IMG/VR virus record: IMGVR_UViG_3300031977_003418
Span: 1 to 45,629 of that record
Length of the DNA: 45,629 nucleotides
Direction: 5' to 3' (one strand)
Origin: a virus
Part shown: positions 33,125 to 39,973 of the stretch, piece by piece
Layout: every line of letters starts with the position of its first letter
How positions within the stretch are numbered: position 1 is the stretch's first letter
Translations under genes and position numbers: made by a program
The notes under the pieces: model-generated
The model's database searches: none
Told to the model about the DNA's origin: nothing
What the model saw: the letters and a program-made list of their open reading frames with translations, nothing else

Positions 33125-34377
33125 GCCGACGCCTCCGCTCGCGCCTGATGGCGGCGCAGGTAATCGTTGAAATCCATGCCCGGCGGCGGGGCGATCGCGG
33201 TCGCCCGCGCATCACCGGCCGTGCGCCAGGCCGCGACCGACATCCGCGCACAGATCCGCGCCCGGGTTTCGCCATCCAGCTGCACCTCACACGGCCGGGC
33301 CAGACCGGATCGGCCCCGGGGGCGACCGACGCGCGTCCGCACACCCCTCAACAGGGCCATGTCCCGATCAATGCCGATCTCGTTTCCGACGATGCCGGGC
33401 CAGACAAAGGCGCTGCCCGGCCGCGCCGTCAGCGTCTTCAGGTCGACACACCCGTCGTCATCCGTCGCCAGCCGCCCCTGCAGACGATCCAGCGACAGCG
33501 CCGCCCACGCCCGGGGCACCACCCCGTGCCGCAACAGCGACAGACTGGCCATCGAGGCCGAGGTCTCAATCCCCTCCGCCCCGACCGCACCGGGGCCGCC
33601 CTGCGACCCCAGCCCTTCCAGCCAGGGCGCATCCGGACCGATCAACCACGTCCCGCCGGCCTGGCCATCCAGACCCTGCGGCCCCCACATCACCTTGGCA
33701 TTGGCCCGGTCCTCGGGCGGGATCGGCCGGGTATCGACCGCCTTGCCCGACCCGTCCGGCAACAGATAGGTCCCATGCACCCCGCCGGTGGCGACCGGCC
33801 GGCCATCCGGCCCCGCCACCACCACCAGCGCCACCATGGCCGGCGCCGTCTCCCAGCCCTTGGCCGCAGGGTCCCAGAACCAGCGCGCCCGGGGATTGAA
33901 CCTCAGGTTCGGCCCGATCGCTGCCAGAACCGCGGCCTCAATCCCCCGCCCGGCCAGATACGCTTCGGCCGGGCTGCCGGCGAACGCCACACCCCCGCGC
34001 CAGATCTCGGCCGCATAACGGGCCTTGCGCGCGGCGGCCTCGGCCGCACTGTCCGACTGGCGCCGGGGCGTCGCATCCAGGGCGGGCGCATCCAGCCGCT
34101 CCTGCCACAGGCCACCCAGCAACCGCTTGGCCGCCTCGACCTGGCCGACGCCCGCCAGCTCGGCTTCCAGCGCCACCACGTCCCCGCCCTTGTCGCATCG
34201 ATGGCAATGCCAACGCACCCCGTCGCGGATCTTGAAACAGCTGCCCTTCTTCGCGCCCTTCATGCACAGCGGGCATGGCCCGACCCGCACGGCGCTTCCG
34301 CTGAACCGGCCCCCGGCCACGGCCTCGATCGAGATCCGCTTGACCGCCTCGATGATGATCTCGGGCGTCGCCTTCAT
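33121..34377 (-). CDS. Primase with CHC2-type zinc finger and Toprim-like domain
   Basis: The 418-residue protein starts with a zinc finger (CPLC at 35-38 and HCHRC at 57-61), followed by a helical linker and a Toprim-type region (ALVVVAGPDGRPVATGGVHGTYL, then AEGIETSASM as the metal-binding glutamate motif), ending in PPPGMDFNDYLRRHQA. This is the layout of the DUF7146/Toprim primases of alphaproteobacterial phages. It should make primers for phage replication and partners with the P-loop ATPase. Confidence 0.85.
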   Translation of the reverse strand: MKATPEIIIEAVKRISIEAVAGGRFSGSAVRVGPCPLCMKGAKKGSCFKIRDGVRWHCHRCDKGGDVVALEAELAGVGQVEAAKRLLGGLWQERLDAPALDATPRRQSDSAAEAAARKARYAAEIWRGGVAFAGSPAEAYLAGRGIEAAVLAAIGPNLRFNPRARWFWDPAAKGWETAPAMVALVVVAGPDGRPVATGGVHGTYLLPDGSGKAVDTRPIPPEDRANAKVMWGPQGLDGQAGGTWLIGPDAPWLEGLGSQGGPGAVGAEGIETSASMASLSLLRHGVVPRAWAALSLDRLQGRLATDDDGCVDLKTLTARPGSAFVWPGIVGNEIGIDRDMALLRGVRTRVGRPRGRSGLARPCEVQLDGETRARICARMSVAAWRTAGDARATAIAPPPGMDFNDYLRRHQARAEASA

Positions 34378-35102
34378 CGCGCGGCCTCACGAACGGCGTT
34401 CGCGGGCTCACCCACGGCAAAGGCCAGATCCGACGGCCGGAACAGCCGCGCCTTGGTCCCCGGCGGAATATCGACGACGGCGGGGCGCAGCATCACGCCC
34501 CCGCTCGCGTCCGGCACCCGGGCCATGAACCGCCGGGGCCTCAGCACCGGCTTCATCCACAGGAACCAGGCATAGTTCGCGGCCGTCCCCCGGCGGGGGT
34601 CATACACGGCCCGGTGCATCGGCATCCGCTCGCTGAAGGGCGCAAACACCGTCAGCCGAGGCCCCGCCCCATCGGCGCCGCCATACATCAGCCCGTGGCG
34701 CGCAATGCCTTCCAGCGTCCGCGCCGGGGCCAGCATCGCCACCCCCCGCCGGGCCAGCGCCCAGGCCCGGGCGATGAACCGGTCGATGTCGGAAAACGGC
34801 GGATTGGTCGCGATCCAGTCGGCCTGGAACGGCGCCGCCGCATCCCCCGTGAAATCGTGGACGACATTGCCGTCGTACAGGCACGCATCGCTGGCATGCA
34901 CCACGTCGAAATAGTCGCGCAGCCCATGCACCATATGCCCGGCCCCGCACGCGCATTCCCACGCCGACCGCGCCAGCGGATCGAACCGCCGGATCAGCTC
35001 ACCCCCCGCCCGCGCGCCCCACGGCTGCGTCGGATAGAAGTCGATGTCGTCCCCCTCGGCCGAGGCCCGGTGCGCACCGCTGAACATGGACGGGGCGGTC
35101 AT
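34374..35102 (-). CDS. N6-adenine DNA methyltransferase
   Basis: The 242-residue protein has a cofactor motif (WECACGAGHM, about 47-56) and catalytic TNPPF (near 99-103). It belongs to the phage gamma-type adenine methyltransferases and is distinct from the Dam-like enzyme at 699-1439. The stop overlaps the primase start. Its C-terminus (GEPANAVREAAR) includes a near-perfect family A palindrome (34389-34403), apparently added to the end of the gene. Confidence 0.85.
   Translation of the reverse strand: MTAPSMFSGAHRASAEGDDIDFYPTQPWGARAGGELIRRFDPLARSAWECACGAGHMVHGLRDYFDVVHASDACLYDGNVVHDFTGDAAAPFQADWIATNPPFSDIDRFIARAWALARRGVAMLAPARTLEGIARHGLMYGGADGAGPRLTVFAPFSERMPMHRAVYDPRRGTAANYAWFLWMKPVLRPRRFMARVPDASGGVMLRPAVVDIPPGTKARLFRPSDLAFAVGEPANAVREAAR
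34389..34403. repeat. Family A palindrome, one mismatch
   Basis: ACGAACGGCGTTCGC differs from the palindrome only in its last base. It encodes the last residues of the methyltransferase. Confidence 0.7.
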
Positions 35103-35320
35103 TTGCCACCCCCATATTTCCGCTTCAGATCCGCGACCGTCCTGCCGGTCATGACGGCCAGGTTGAACCAGCTGACACCGGCGGCGCGCTTCGCCTCGAC
35201 GAACGCACGCTCGGCCCGCTCACCCGCCACCGTCGCCGGATCGTCCGGCATCACGGCGGGGCGTTCATAGACGTCGCTGCTGCGTTCGCCGTGCCGGGCC
35301 TGTCCCTTTCCACCCCTCAC
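35099..35320 (-). CDS. Small helix-turn-helix-like protein
   Basis: The 73-residue product starts at GTG 35320, whose GTGA overlaps the previous stop, and its own stop overlaps the methyltransferase start. The C-terminal half (VSWFNLAVMTGRTVADLKRKYG) reads like a helix-turn-helix. A DNA-binding role in early regulation is likely but unproved. Confidence 0.65.
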   Translation of the reverse strand: MRGGKGQARHGERSSDVYERPAVMPDDPATVAGERAERAFVEAKRAAGVSWFNLAVMTGRTVADLKRKYGGGK

Positions 35321-35487
35321 GCGCGCACCTCGGCCGACGGCGGATCCAGCGCATCGATCAGCTGGGCCGGGTCCAGATCGAACAGGGTCGCCACCGACTT
35401 CAGCGGCCACCGCGCATCCAGAAACCACGCCGCATAGCGGACTGCCTGCGGCCGTTCCGTCAGAAGGGGATTGACCGACGGCGTCAC
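35317..35487 (-). CDS. Small helix-turn-helix-like protein, paralogue of 44911-45057
   Basis: The 56-residue product starts at GTG 35487, overlapping the upstream stop (GTGA). Its core (AVRYAAWFLDARWPLKSVATLFDLDPAQLIDAL) closely follows the protein at 44911-45057 (LVAWAAAFRRAGYSLARVAQLFNIDVAELRDA). The two lie in opposite early operons. They may bind related sites. A 7-bp repeat upstream could alter how ribosomes reach this start. Confidence 0.68.
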   Translation of the reverse strand: MTPSVNPLLTERPQAVRYAAWFLDARWPLKSVATLFDLDPAQLIDALDPPSAEVRA

Positions 35488-35906
35488 AGCCAGAACCCCC
35501 CGCTTCGGGCTTCGGGCTTCGGGCTTCGGGCTTCGGGCTTCGGGCAAGACCGCGTCGGCACCCCGCTCAGCGGCTCCATGAACCGGCTGCGCGCACCCAC
35601 GGCATCGACCGGCCCGATGGCCTCGCTGATGGCCAGCAGCTGATCCGTCGTGAAGCCCGCCTTGCGGCCCTGGCTGGGGGCGACCTCGGGACCATGCAAG
35701 GCGAAGATCCGGGCCAGGACCTGAGGCGCAATGCCCATCCGTGCGCGAACCCCATGCGCGGCCAGCATCCGGGCCTTTCGCCCGGCCGGCGCGTTCCCCC
35801 GGCTGGGCTCAAACGCTTTCGCCGGATCGACCCCCAGCAGCATGCACGCCGCCACAATGGCCCGCGCGGCCTGCTCGGCCGAGATGGTCCGCACCGATCC
35901 CGTCAT
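35484..35906 (-). CDS. Early protein with repeat-encoded C-terminus
   Basis: The 140-residue protein has a helical body (AARAIVAACMLLGVDPAKAF, RKARMLAAHGVRARMGIAPQVLARIF) that could bind DNA, reminiscent of GcrA-like helices without clear homology. Its last 25 residues (PKPEARSPKPEARS) come from six copies of a 7-bp repeat (35502-35543). As 7 is not a multiple of three, a change in copy number would shift the reading frame and the coupled downstream start. Confidence 0.65.
   Translation of the reverse strand: MTGSVRTISAEQAARAIVAACMLLGVDPAKAFEPSRGNAPAGRKARMLAAHGVRARMGIAPQVLARIFALHGPEVAPSQGRKAGFTTDQLLAISEAIGPVDAVGARSRFMEPLSGVPTRSCPKPEARSPKPEARSGGFWL
35502..35543. repeat. 7-bp tandem repeat, six copies, within a gene
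   Basis: Six exact GCTTCGG units. Slippage by one unit would shift the frame of the 35484-35906 gene near its end. Confidence 0.9.
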
Positions 35907-36265
35907 CCGTCGATATCCTTCCGAAACGGCAGGCCCGGCTGCGGCTCACCGGCCGCCAGAACCACCCGGCACGCGCCGACCAGACGCCCGATCTCGGCCT
36001 CAAGACCGACCCGCTCCTCGCCCGACATCCCGCCAAAGTCCTTGCCGAGCCGGATCAGCCGCACGAACACACTGTCCGCCCCGGTGTAGCCCACGGGCAG
36101 AACGGCCTTGCCGGCCTTCTCGGCCGCCACCACGAACGGCAGCGCGCCCACCCCGTCCGGGCGGCACGCCTTCTCCGCCCGCTTCAGCAACCGGCCCAAC
36201 AGCCGCAGATCCTTGTCCGAAGGCCGGGGCGCGACACCCCGGCGGAACCGGTGGCGATGCGTCAT
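35903..36265 (-). CDS. Early protein of unknown function
   Basis: The 120-residue protein (MTHRHRFRRGVAPRPSDKDLRLLGRLLKRAEKACRP...) is basic at the N-terminus and helical. ATG 36265 has GGGAGG upstream. It starts only 15 bases from the family C element C1, which lies between it and the opposite-strand gene 36370-36675. Its stop overlaps the next start. Confidence 0.7.
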   Translation of the reverse strand: MTHRHRFRRGVAPRPSDKDLRLLGRLLKRAEKACRPDGVGALPFVVAAEKAGKAVLPVGYTGADSVFVRLIRLGKDFGGMSGEERVGLEAEIGRLVGACRVVLAAGEPQPGLPFRKDIDG

Positions 36266-36280
36266 GACGCGCCTCCCGCT

Positions 36281-36367
36281 TCCGGCCCATGCTCCGCCGC
36301 CGAAGGGGCGCATGACCCCTCCGGCGACTCGGCATCTACTCCCGGTTCCGACACACAGGAGAGATCA
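36281..36367 (+). repeat. Family C 87-bp module, copy C1
   Basis: It holds a hairpin (36298-36308 with 36316-36326, one A-C mismatch), then ACTCGGCATCTACTCCCGG and ACACAGGAGAGATCA, which provides the ribosome site for 36370. It matches C2 at 82 of 87 positions. On the other side lies the start of the leftward gene 35903-36265. Confidence 0.85.
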
Positions 36368-36369
36368 CC

Positions 36370-36675
36370 TTGGATCCCAACGACCCGACCATCCCGCCAG
36401 ACATGCACGATCTGGCCCGGATTTATGCACTCGAGCACATGGTATCGACGCTGTACCTGCTGCTCTCCATCCAGATCGCGGAGACCAAGGGCATGGGCTT
36501 TGCCCAGGTGGCGACCGAGCTTCGAGAGAACGTCAAGGGATCGATGACGGAGGGCGACTTGCCCCCCGCTTTCCTCGCCCTCATGCGGCATCATGCGGGC
36601 AAGGTGCTCGATCATGCCGTCGATTCCGCGCGGACGGCCGACGAACTGAGCGGCGCAGGAAACATCGCTGGCTGA
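36370..36675 (+). CDS. Small helical protein in an opposite-strand cassette (a)
   Basis: The 101-residue protein starts at TTG 36370 behind AGGAGAG from the C1 module. It is helical (MHDLARIYALEHMVSTLYLLLSIQIAETKGMGFAQVATELRENV) with no known family. It points rightward inside the leftward early operon. It looks like a moron with its own control module; it may be expressed when the early operon is repressed. Confidence 0.65.
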   Translation: MDPNDPTIPPDMHDLARIYALEHMVSTLYLLLSIQIAETKGMGFAQVATELRENVKGSMTEGDLPPAFLALMRHHAGKVLDHAVDSARTADELSGAGNIAG

Positions 36676-36738
36676 CGCGGGGCGCGGCTGGGCCAGCGAA
36701 CGGGCAAGTATGGTAAGAACCCGGGTCATCGGCTCGCC

Positions 36739-36825
36739 TCCGGCCCTTGCTCCGCCGCCGAAGGGGCGCATGCCCCCTCCGGCGACTCGGCATCTACTCC
36801 CGGCTGCGAAACACAGGAGAGATCA
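36739..36825 (+). repeat. Family C 87-bp module, copy C2
   Basis: Same length and plan as C1. It ends GAGAGATCA, then GG and the ATG of the zinc-ribbon gene. The opposite side abuts another ATGAC start (36729, minus strand) whose frame runs into cassette (a). Confidence 0.85.
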
Positions 36826-36827
36826 GG

Positions 36828-37040
36828 ATGACCAAGGGCCTTCTCGACGACCAGAAGATCGACTTTCCCTGCCCCGAGTGCAGCCGCAAGGTCGCGGCCC
36901 GCGTCGGTCAGCTCAAGCGAAGCCCGACACTGCGGTGTCCGGCCGGGCACAGTTTCGACGTCGACGCGAAACAGCTTGCCCGGGACCTGAAGAAGATCGA
37001 CCAGGCGATTGCGAACTTCCCCAAGACCCTCAAGTTCTAG
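36828..37040 (+). CDS. Small zinc-ribbon protein in an opposite-strand cassette (b)
   Basis: The 70-residue protein (MTKGLLDDQKIDFPCPECSRKVAARVGQLKRSPTLRCPAGHSFDVDAKQL) has CxxC and a later Cys/His pair, a small zinc ribbon, then a helical tail. ATG 36828 follows the C2 module ribosome site. It points against the early operon. A role binding nucleic acid is possible. Confidence 0.72.
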   Translation: MTKGLLDDQKIDFPCPECSRKVAARVGQLKRSPTLRCPAGHSFDVDAKQLARDLKKIDQAIANFPKTLKF

Positions 37041-37118
37041 GGCCTCGGCCATCAGCGCGACCAGCCGGTGCGGGGGAATGCGCGGCACCGCGCCCTCGGC
37101 ATGAAGGAACGGGGTCAT
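37041..37118 (-). pseudogene. 5' remnant of a leftward early gene cut by cassette (b)
   Basis: ATG 37118 overlaps the stop of the Cro-like gene (ATGA), which is how real genes in this operon start. It reads MTPFLHAEGAVPRIPPHRL and VALMAEA. It then runs into the antisense strand of the zinc-ribbon gene. The frame stays open to 36726, so a hybrid product is possible, but the natural gene appears to have been interrupted here. Confidence 0.4.
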
Positions 37119-37405
37119 TGGCCCGTCTCCGGCAGGGCGCCGATTGAGGCGGGCATGGGGTTGCGGGTCAGTGCAGCCGGGTACCAGTCAGCAGCCCCGA
37201 CCTCCCCGTCGGTGAAATCAAGCACGTCGCCCATCTGCACTTCGCTGGGGATAACCCGGCGGTCATGGGCGAACGGCAACAGATAGCGGCTCGCGGCCTG
37301 CGGGCTGATCTTCCACCGCTCCGCCAACCACGTCGGCCCGAGGCCGCGCGCGTGCAGCCACGAATGCAGCTTGGGGCGGGGTTTCAGCGGGGGAATGTCG
37401 GACAT
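37115..37405 (-). CDS. Cro-like regulator
   Basis: The 96-residue protein starts at ATG 37405, divergent from the repressor. It has LHARGLGPTWLAERWKISPQAASRYLLPFAHDRRVIP, a helix-turn-helix with the operator-binding helix near SPQAASRY. As first gene of the leftward early operon and facing the CI-like gene, it is the likely lytic regulator. The C-terminus has an acidic patch and YPAALTRNP. Confidence 0.78.
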   Translation of the reverse strand: MSDIPPLKPRPKLHSWLHARGLGPTWLAERWKISPQAASRYLLPFAHDRRVIPSEVQMGDVLDFTDGEVGAADWYPAALTRNPMPASIGALPETGQ

Positions 37406-37436
37406 GGGGCGGTCACCTGATTCGCGGTGACCACGA

Positions 37437-37486
37437 TAAACAAACTTATTCGGTGGATTTTGCAACTGTTTGGTTTAGAGAAAACC
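37437..37486. promoter_or_regulatory. Left operator/promoter between Cro-like and repressor genes
   Basis: AACTGTTTGGTTTA (37464-37477) and the inverted repeat GGTTT-N5-AAACC (37472-37486) lie in this gap; related words recur at 38805-38873. On the minus strand TTGCAA (37465-37460) and TGTTTA (37442-37437) are spaced 17 bases, a likely leftward promoter about 30 bases before the Cro-like ATG. The repressor start lies on the other side. Confidence 0.55.
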
Positions 37487-37538
37487 AATCATGCTGTCGC
37501 TCGCCACACGATCGGGGCCTGTTCAGGATGGTCGGGTC

Positions 37539-38291
37539 ATGTCCCGTCCGGTTGAATCACTCCTGTCCGACGACACCGCCACCCTGCTGGGCCGGGCGCT
37601 GTCCGTCCTACGCCAACGTGCGGGCCTGACCCAGGACGAAGCGGGCGAGCGCGCCGGCATCAGCGCGCAAGGCTGGGCCAAGTACGAAAAGGGCAAGGCC
37701 CCCTCGATCCACTATCCCAACCGCCAGAATGAGCTGACCGCCGCCCTCGGCATGACGGTCGCAGATCTCGAGCGTGAGAAACAGATCCTCAGCGGGCGCG
37801 GCGGCGGCACCGTCACCGACATCCGTCGCTTCATCGAGCCGCGCGAGGCCGAGCTGACCATCCGCGACCGTGTTCAGGCCGGGGCATGGCTCGCGGCTGA
37901 TGACTCTGACCAGTCCGAACCCCGTCGCTGGCCCTTTGCCCGCGACCCGCGCTTTCCGCATGCCGAACAATGGCTGTCAGAGGTCGTGGGCGACAGCGTC
38001 GATCGCCTCGGTATCTTCAACGGCGACCTGGTCCACTGCATTGATGTCGAGGGTTCGGGCTGGGCGCTGCAGAGCGGTGCCATCGTAGAGATCGAGCGCC
38101 TGCGGTTCGGCGGCTCAGAGCGCGAACTCAGCATCAAACAGGTCGAGATCACGCCCCAAGGCATCCTGTTCTGGCCCCGATCCAGCAATCCCCGCTGGAC
38201 CGAACCCCTGTCCCTCACCGATGGCGCGGGCGACGATGAGTTCGAGGTCCGCGTTCGGGGCTTCGTCGTCCAGTCGATCCGCCGGTTCTAG
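37539..38291 (+). CDS. CI/LexA-type repressor with S24 peptidase domain
   Basis: From ATG 37539 (AGGATGG upstream) the 250-residue protein has a helix-turn-helix (LSVLRQRAGLTQDEAGERAGISAQGWAKYEKG, 21-52) and a self-cleaving C-terminal domain: probable cleavage at A114-G115 (RVQAGAW), catalytic S153 (VVGDSV) and K200 (LSIKQVEI). This makes it an SOS-inducible prophage repressor. ATG 37491 would add 16 residues but has a poor ribosome site. It faces the Cro-like gene. Confidence 0.88.
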   Translation: MSRPVESLLSDDTATLLGRALSVLRQRAGLTQDEAGERAGISAQGWAKYEKGKAPSIHYPNRQNELTAALGMTVADLEREKQILSGRGGGTVTDIRRFIEPREAELTIRDRVQAGAWLAADDSDQSEPRRWPFARDPRFPHAEQWLSEVVGDSVDRLGIFNGDLVHCIDVEGSGWALQSGAIVEIERLRFGGSERELSIKQVEITPQGILFWPRSSNPRWTEPLSLTDGAGDDEFEVRVRGFVVQSIRRF

Positions 38292-38750
38292 CTACAGGCC
38301 CGCATTCCCCGCGTGCTCGATTGCGCCGTAGATGACGACGCAGTCGAGCGGATCTCTACTCCCGGCGCCATACTGAACCCACGTATTGTCAGCTGGTATG
38401 CGCCACAGCCACGCGCCGCGCGCCGGGCTGTAGGCTTCGTCCTCTCCATACTTCTGCTGCAGGAAGCGTTCGATATCAGGGCACCGCCCCTCCTGCGGAC
38501 GAAGGTCGACGCGGCTCAATCGGCCATCATGGAAGCGAAACTCCACCGCAAATCGAAATTGACCGAAGGCGTAGCTTCCCGTCGCCAGCAGTTCGCCGGT
38601 TGGCCTCAACCCATCGCCGTCACCGGGCACGAGCTGAGCCGACCCGCCCGATGCCGCCACGACCTCATCGGGCGTCATTCCCCAGTCGGTGAACTGCCAG
38701 CCCGGCTCTTGTGCCAGCAGGGCCAGACCCAGCACCAAGTGCATAAACAT
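38292..38750 (-). CDS. Secreted protein, probable lysogenic-conversion gene
   Basis: The 152-residue protein begins with a signal peptide (MFMHLVLGLALLAQ) and continues GWQFTDWGMTPDEVVAASGGSAQLVPGDG, with FRFHDGRLSRVDLRPQEG and a paired Cys late in the chain. ATG 38750 has GGAGG upstream. It lies back to back with the repressor and points against the rightward operon, so it may be expressed in the lysogen. The family is that of small periplasmic host-like proteins. Confidence 0.75.
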   Translation of the reverse strand: MFMHLVLGLALLAQEPGWQFTDWGMTPDEVVAASGGSAQLVPGDGDGLRPTGELLATGSYAFGQFRFAVEFRFHDGRLSRVDLRPQEGRCPDIERFLQQKYGEDEAYSPARGAWLWRIPADNTWVQYGAGSRDPLDCVVIYGAIEHAGNAGL

Positions 38751-38804
38751 CGCGGTCCCTCCAATCGGGACCACCTTAAGCGCGTCAGCGGCGCGTCCTA
38801 TAGG

Positions 38805-38877
38805 CAGTTTGGTTTAGCCCTACCTGTACGATCCAGTTTAAACCGCTTGGTTGACGACCCAACTGTTTAGTTACATT
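38805..38877 (+). promoter_or_regulatory. Right operator/promoter region
   Basis: Three words related to the left operator occur: CAGTTTGGTTTA (38805-38816), CAGTTTAAACC (38834-38844) and AACTGTTTAGTTA (38861-38873). TTGACG at 38851-38856 is a typical alphaproteobacterial -35 box, directly beside the last word; TAGTTA or TACATT may be the -10. This should be the main rightward early promoter, controlled by the repressor. Confidence 0.6.
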
Positions 38878-38905
38878 GTGCGCTCGAATCACGGAGCGCT
38901 TCGCC

Positions 38906-39682
38906 ATGCTGTCCAGTTCGGTCTCGAACCCTTCCTCCCCCGCCGCCACGTCAAACCCGGTCGCCCCCGACGAACGCCGTCCGTCGCCGGTCGACGCGGT
39001 CCTCGACTATCTGTCCGGCGATCCCGCCCGGTTCGCCCCCCGGCCGATCCAGCCGCAGGACCTGGGCCGCGCCGCCGTCGTCTTCGACATCGGCACCGCA
39101 CCGCCGACCCCGACGCTGGATCGATGGCGGGCGTATCGTCAGGCGACGAACCGCAAGATGGGCGACGACACTTGGGCCGGGCCGCGTCGGCCGCGATGGC
39201 CCGTCAAACTGGCCCGCGCGCTTCAGGCACGCCGCCGGGCGACCGGTCGGATGCTGACCGAGGCCCAGATTTACAAGGTCATGCGCCTGCAGCGCGTCAT
39301 CCGGCGGCCCCATCGCCCCCGAACTCTGACCTTCATCGAAATGGCGTGGCTGGCCGAGCTAGACGCCACCCCGCATCTGCCGAACGATCGCATCTATCTG
39401 GAGTCCGATCGCTGGCTCGCGGGTTTCCCGGGCCGCGCGCTCGGCACCGTCAATCAGCACGTCGCGCGCCTCAGTCTCGCGCGCAGTCCAGACGATGACG
39501 CGCCACAGCGCCTCGGTCTCGGCGTCAAGCAGGTCTATCCGCTCGCTCAGCTGCTTGAGCGTTTCTCTGGCCATTCGAATCTCTCCTCTGTTTCGCAACG
39601 TGGAGAAGATGCCGAGTCGCCGAAGGGGTCACCCGCCCCTTCGGCGGCGAAGCGCCCTCAGGTCGAGGGGGTGGCCCAATGA
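38906..39682 (+). CDS. First gene of the rightward operon, unknown function
   Basis: The 258-residue frame starts at ATG 38906 (GGAG upstream). Residues 1-155 look natural: a Pro/Ser-rich start with a family A-encoded APDERRPSP, then TLDRWRAYRQATNRKMGDD and PVKLARALQARRRATGRMLTEAQIYKVMRLQRVIRRP. From about residue 150 it runs antisense to the small gene 39359-39574 and through the C3 module, ending EDAESPKGSPAPSAAKR. The original C-terminus was probably replaced by the cassette. Confidence 0.6.
   Translation: MLSSSVSNPSSPAATSNPVAPDERRPSPVDAVLDYLSGDPARFAPRPIQPQDLGRAAVVFDIGTAPPTPTLDRWRAYRQATNRKMGDDTWAGPRRPRWPVKLARALQARRRATGRMLTEAQIYKVMRLQRVIRRPHRPRTLTFIEMAWLAELDATPHLPNDRIYLESDRWLAGFPGRALGTVNQHVARLSLARSPDDDAPQRLGLGVKQVYPLAQLLERFSGHSNLSSVSQRGEDAESPKGSPAPSAAKRPQVEGVAQ
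38970..38984. repeat. Family A palindrome, one mismatch
   Basis: ACGAACGCCGTCCGT encodes DERRP in the N-terminal linker of the 38906 gene. Confidence 0.7.
39359..39574 (-). CDS. Small helical protein in an opposite-strand cassette (c)
   Basis: The 71-residue product (MARETLKQLSERIDLLDAETEALWRVIVWTARETEARDVLIDGAERAARETREP...) is a natural-looking helical protein, behind GGAGAG of the C3 module. It is antisense to the 3' half of the 38906-39682 frame. It is the third case of a small gene headed by family C and pointing against the operon around it. No family is recognised. Confidence 0.6.
   Translation of the reverse strand: MARETLKQLSERIDLLDAETEALWRVIVWTARETEARDVLIDGAERAARETREPAIGLQIDAIVRQMRGGV
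39577..39652 (-). repeat. Family C module, copy C3
   Basis: Inverted relative to C1 and C2. The hairpin arms CGCCGAAGGGG / CCCCTTCGGCG are fully paired, because T replaces the mismatched C of C1 and C2. The far side leads to ATGACC of the rightward gene at 39679. Confidence 0.8.
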
Positions 39683-39972
39683 CCGCCACCGTTCACCGCC
39701 TTGAACCGGCGCGGCGTGCCGCTGGCCTTCCGCCGGTCAAGGTTCGTGCCGAACTCACCGCCACCCCTGACGAACGCCGTCCGTGGACCTACCCCGACCC
39801 TTGGTCGGGCGTCGTGTGGATGCCCACTCCGCGACGCACACGCCCGGCCCTCAGCTGGTCCGTCGCAGACCTGGTCGGCGCCACCAGCCGCCTCTTGGCC
39901 TGCATGCTGATCGCCGCCAGCCTCTTCATGTCGGCGGTGACGATCGCGGCCGTCGCGGTCGGGGGCGCCTGA
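39679..39972 (+). CDS. Small single-helix membrane protein
   Basis: The 97-residue protein has an arginine-rich cytoplasmic part (with a family A-encoded TPDERRPWTYPD) and one membrane helix near its end (LLACMLIAASLFMSAVTIAAVAV). Its ATG overlaps the previous stop. It could act early on the host envelope or on replication at the membrane; nothing more can be said. Confidence 0.68.
   Translation: MTATVHRLEPARRAAGLPPVKVRAELTATPDERRPWTYPDPWSGVVWMPTPRRTRPALSWSVADLVGATSRLLACMLIAASLFMSAVTIAAVAVGGA
39770..39784. repeat. Family A palindrome, one mismatch
   Basis: ACGAACGCCGTCCGT, the same variant as at 38970 and 42823. It encodes DERRP. Confidence 0.7.
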
Positions 39973-39973
39973 C

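Noticed and set aside
36262-36771. 169-residue minus-strand frame opposite the 36370 gene
   Set aside because: It reads through two family C modules and antisense to a better gene; only its first codons (MTRVLTILARSL from 36729) may be a remnant of an interrupted operon gene.
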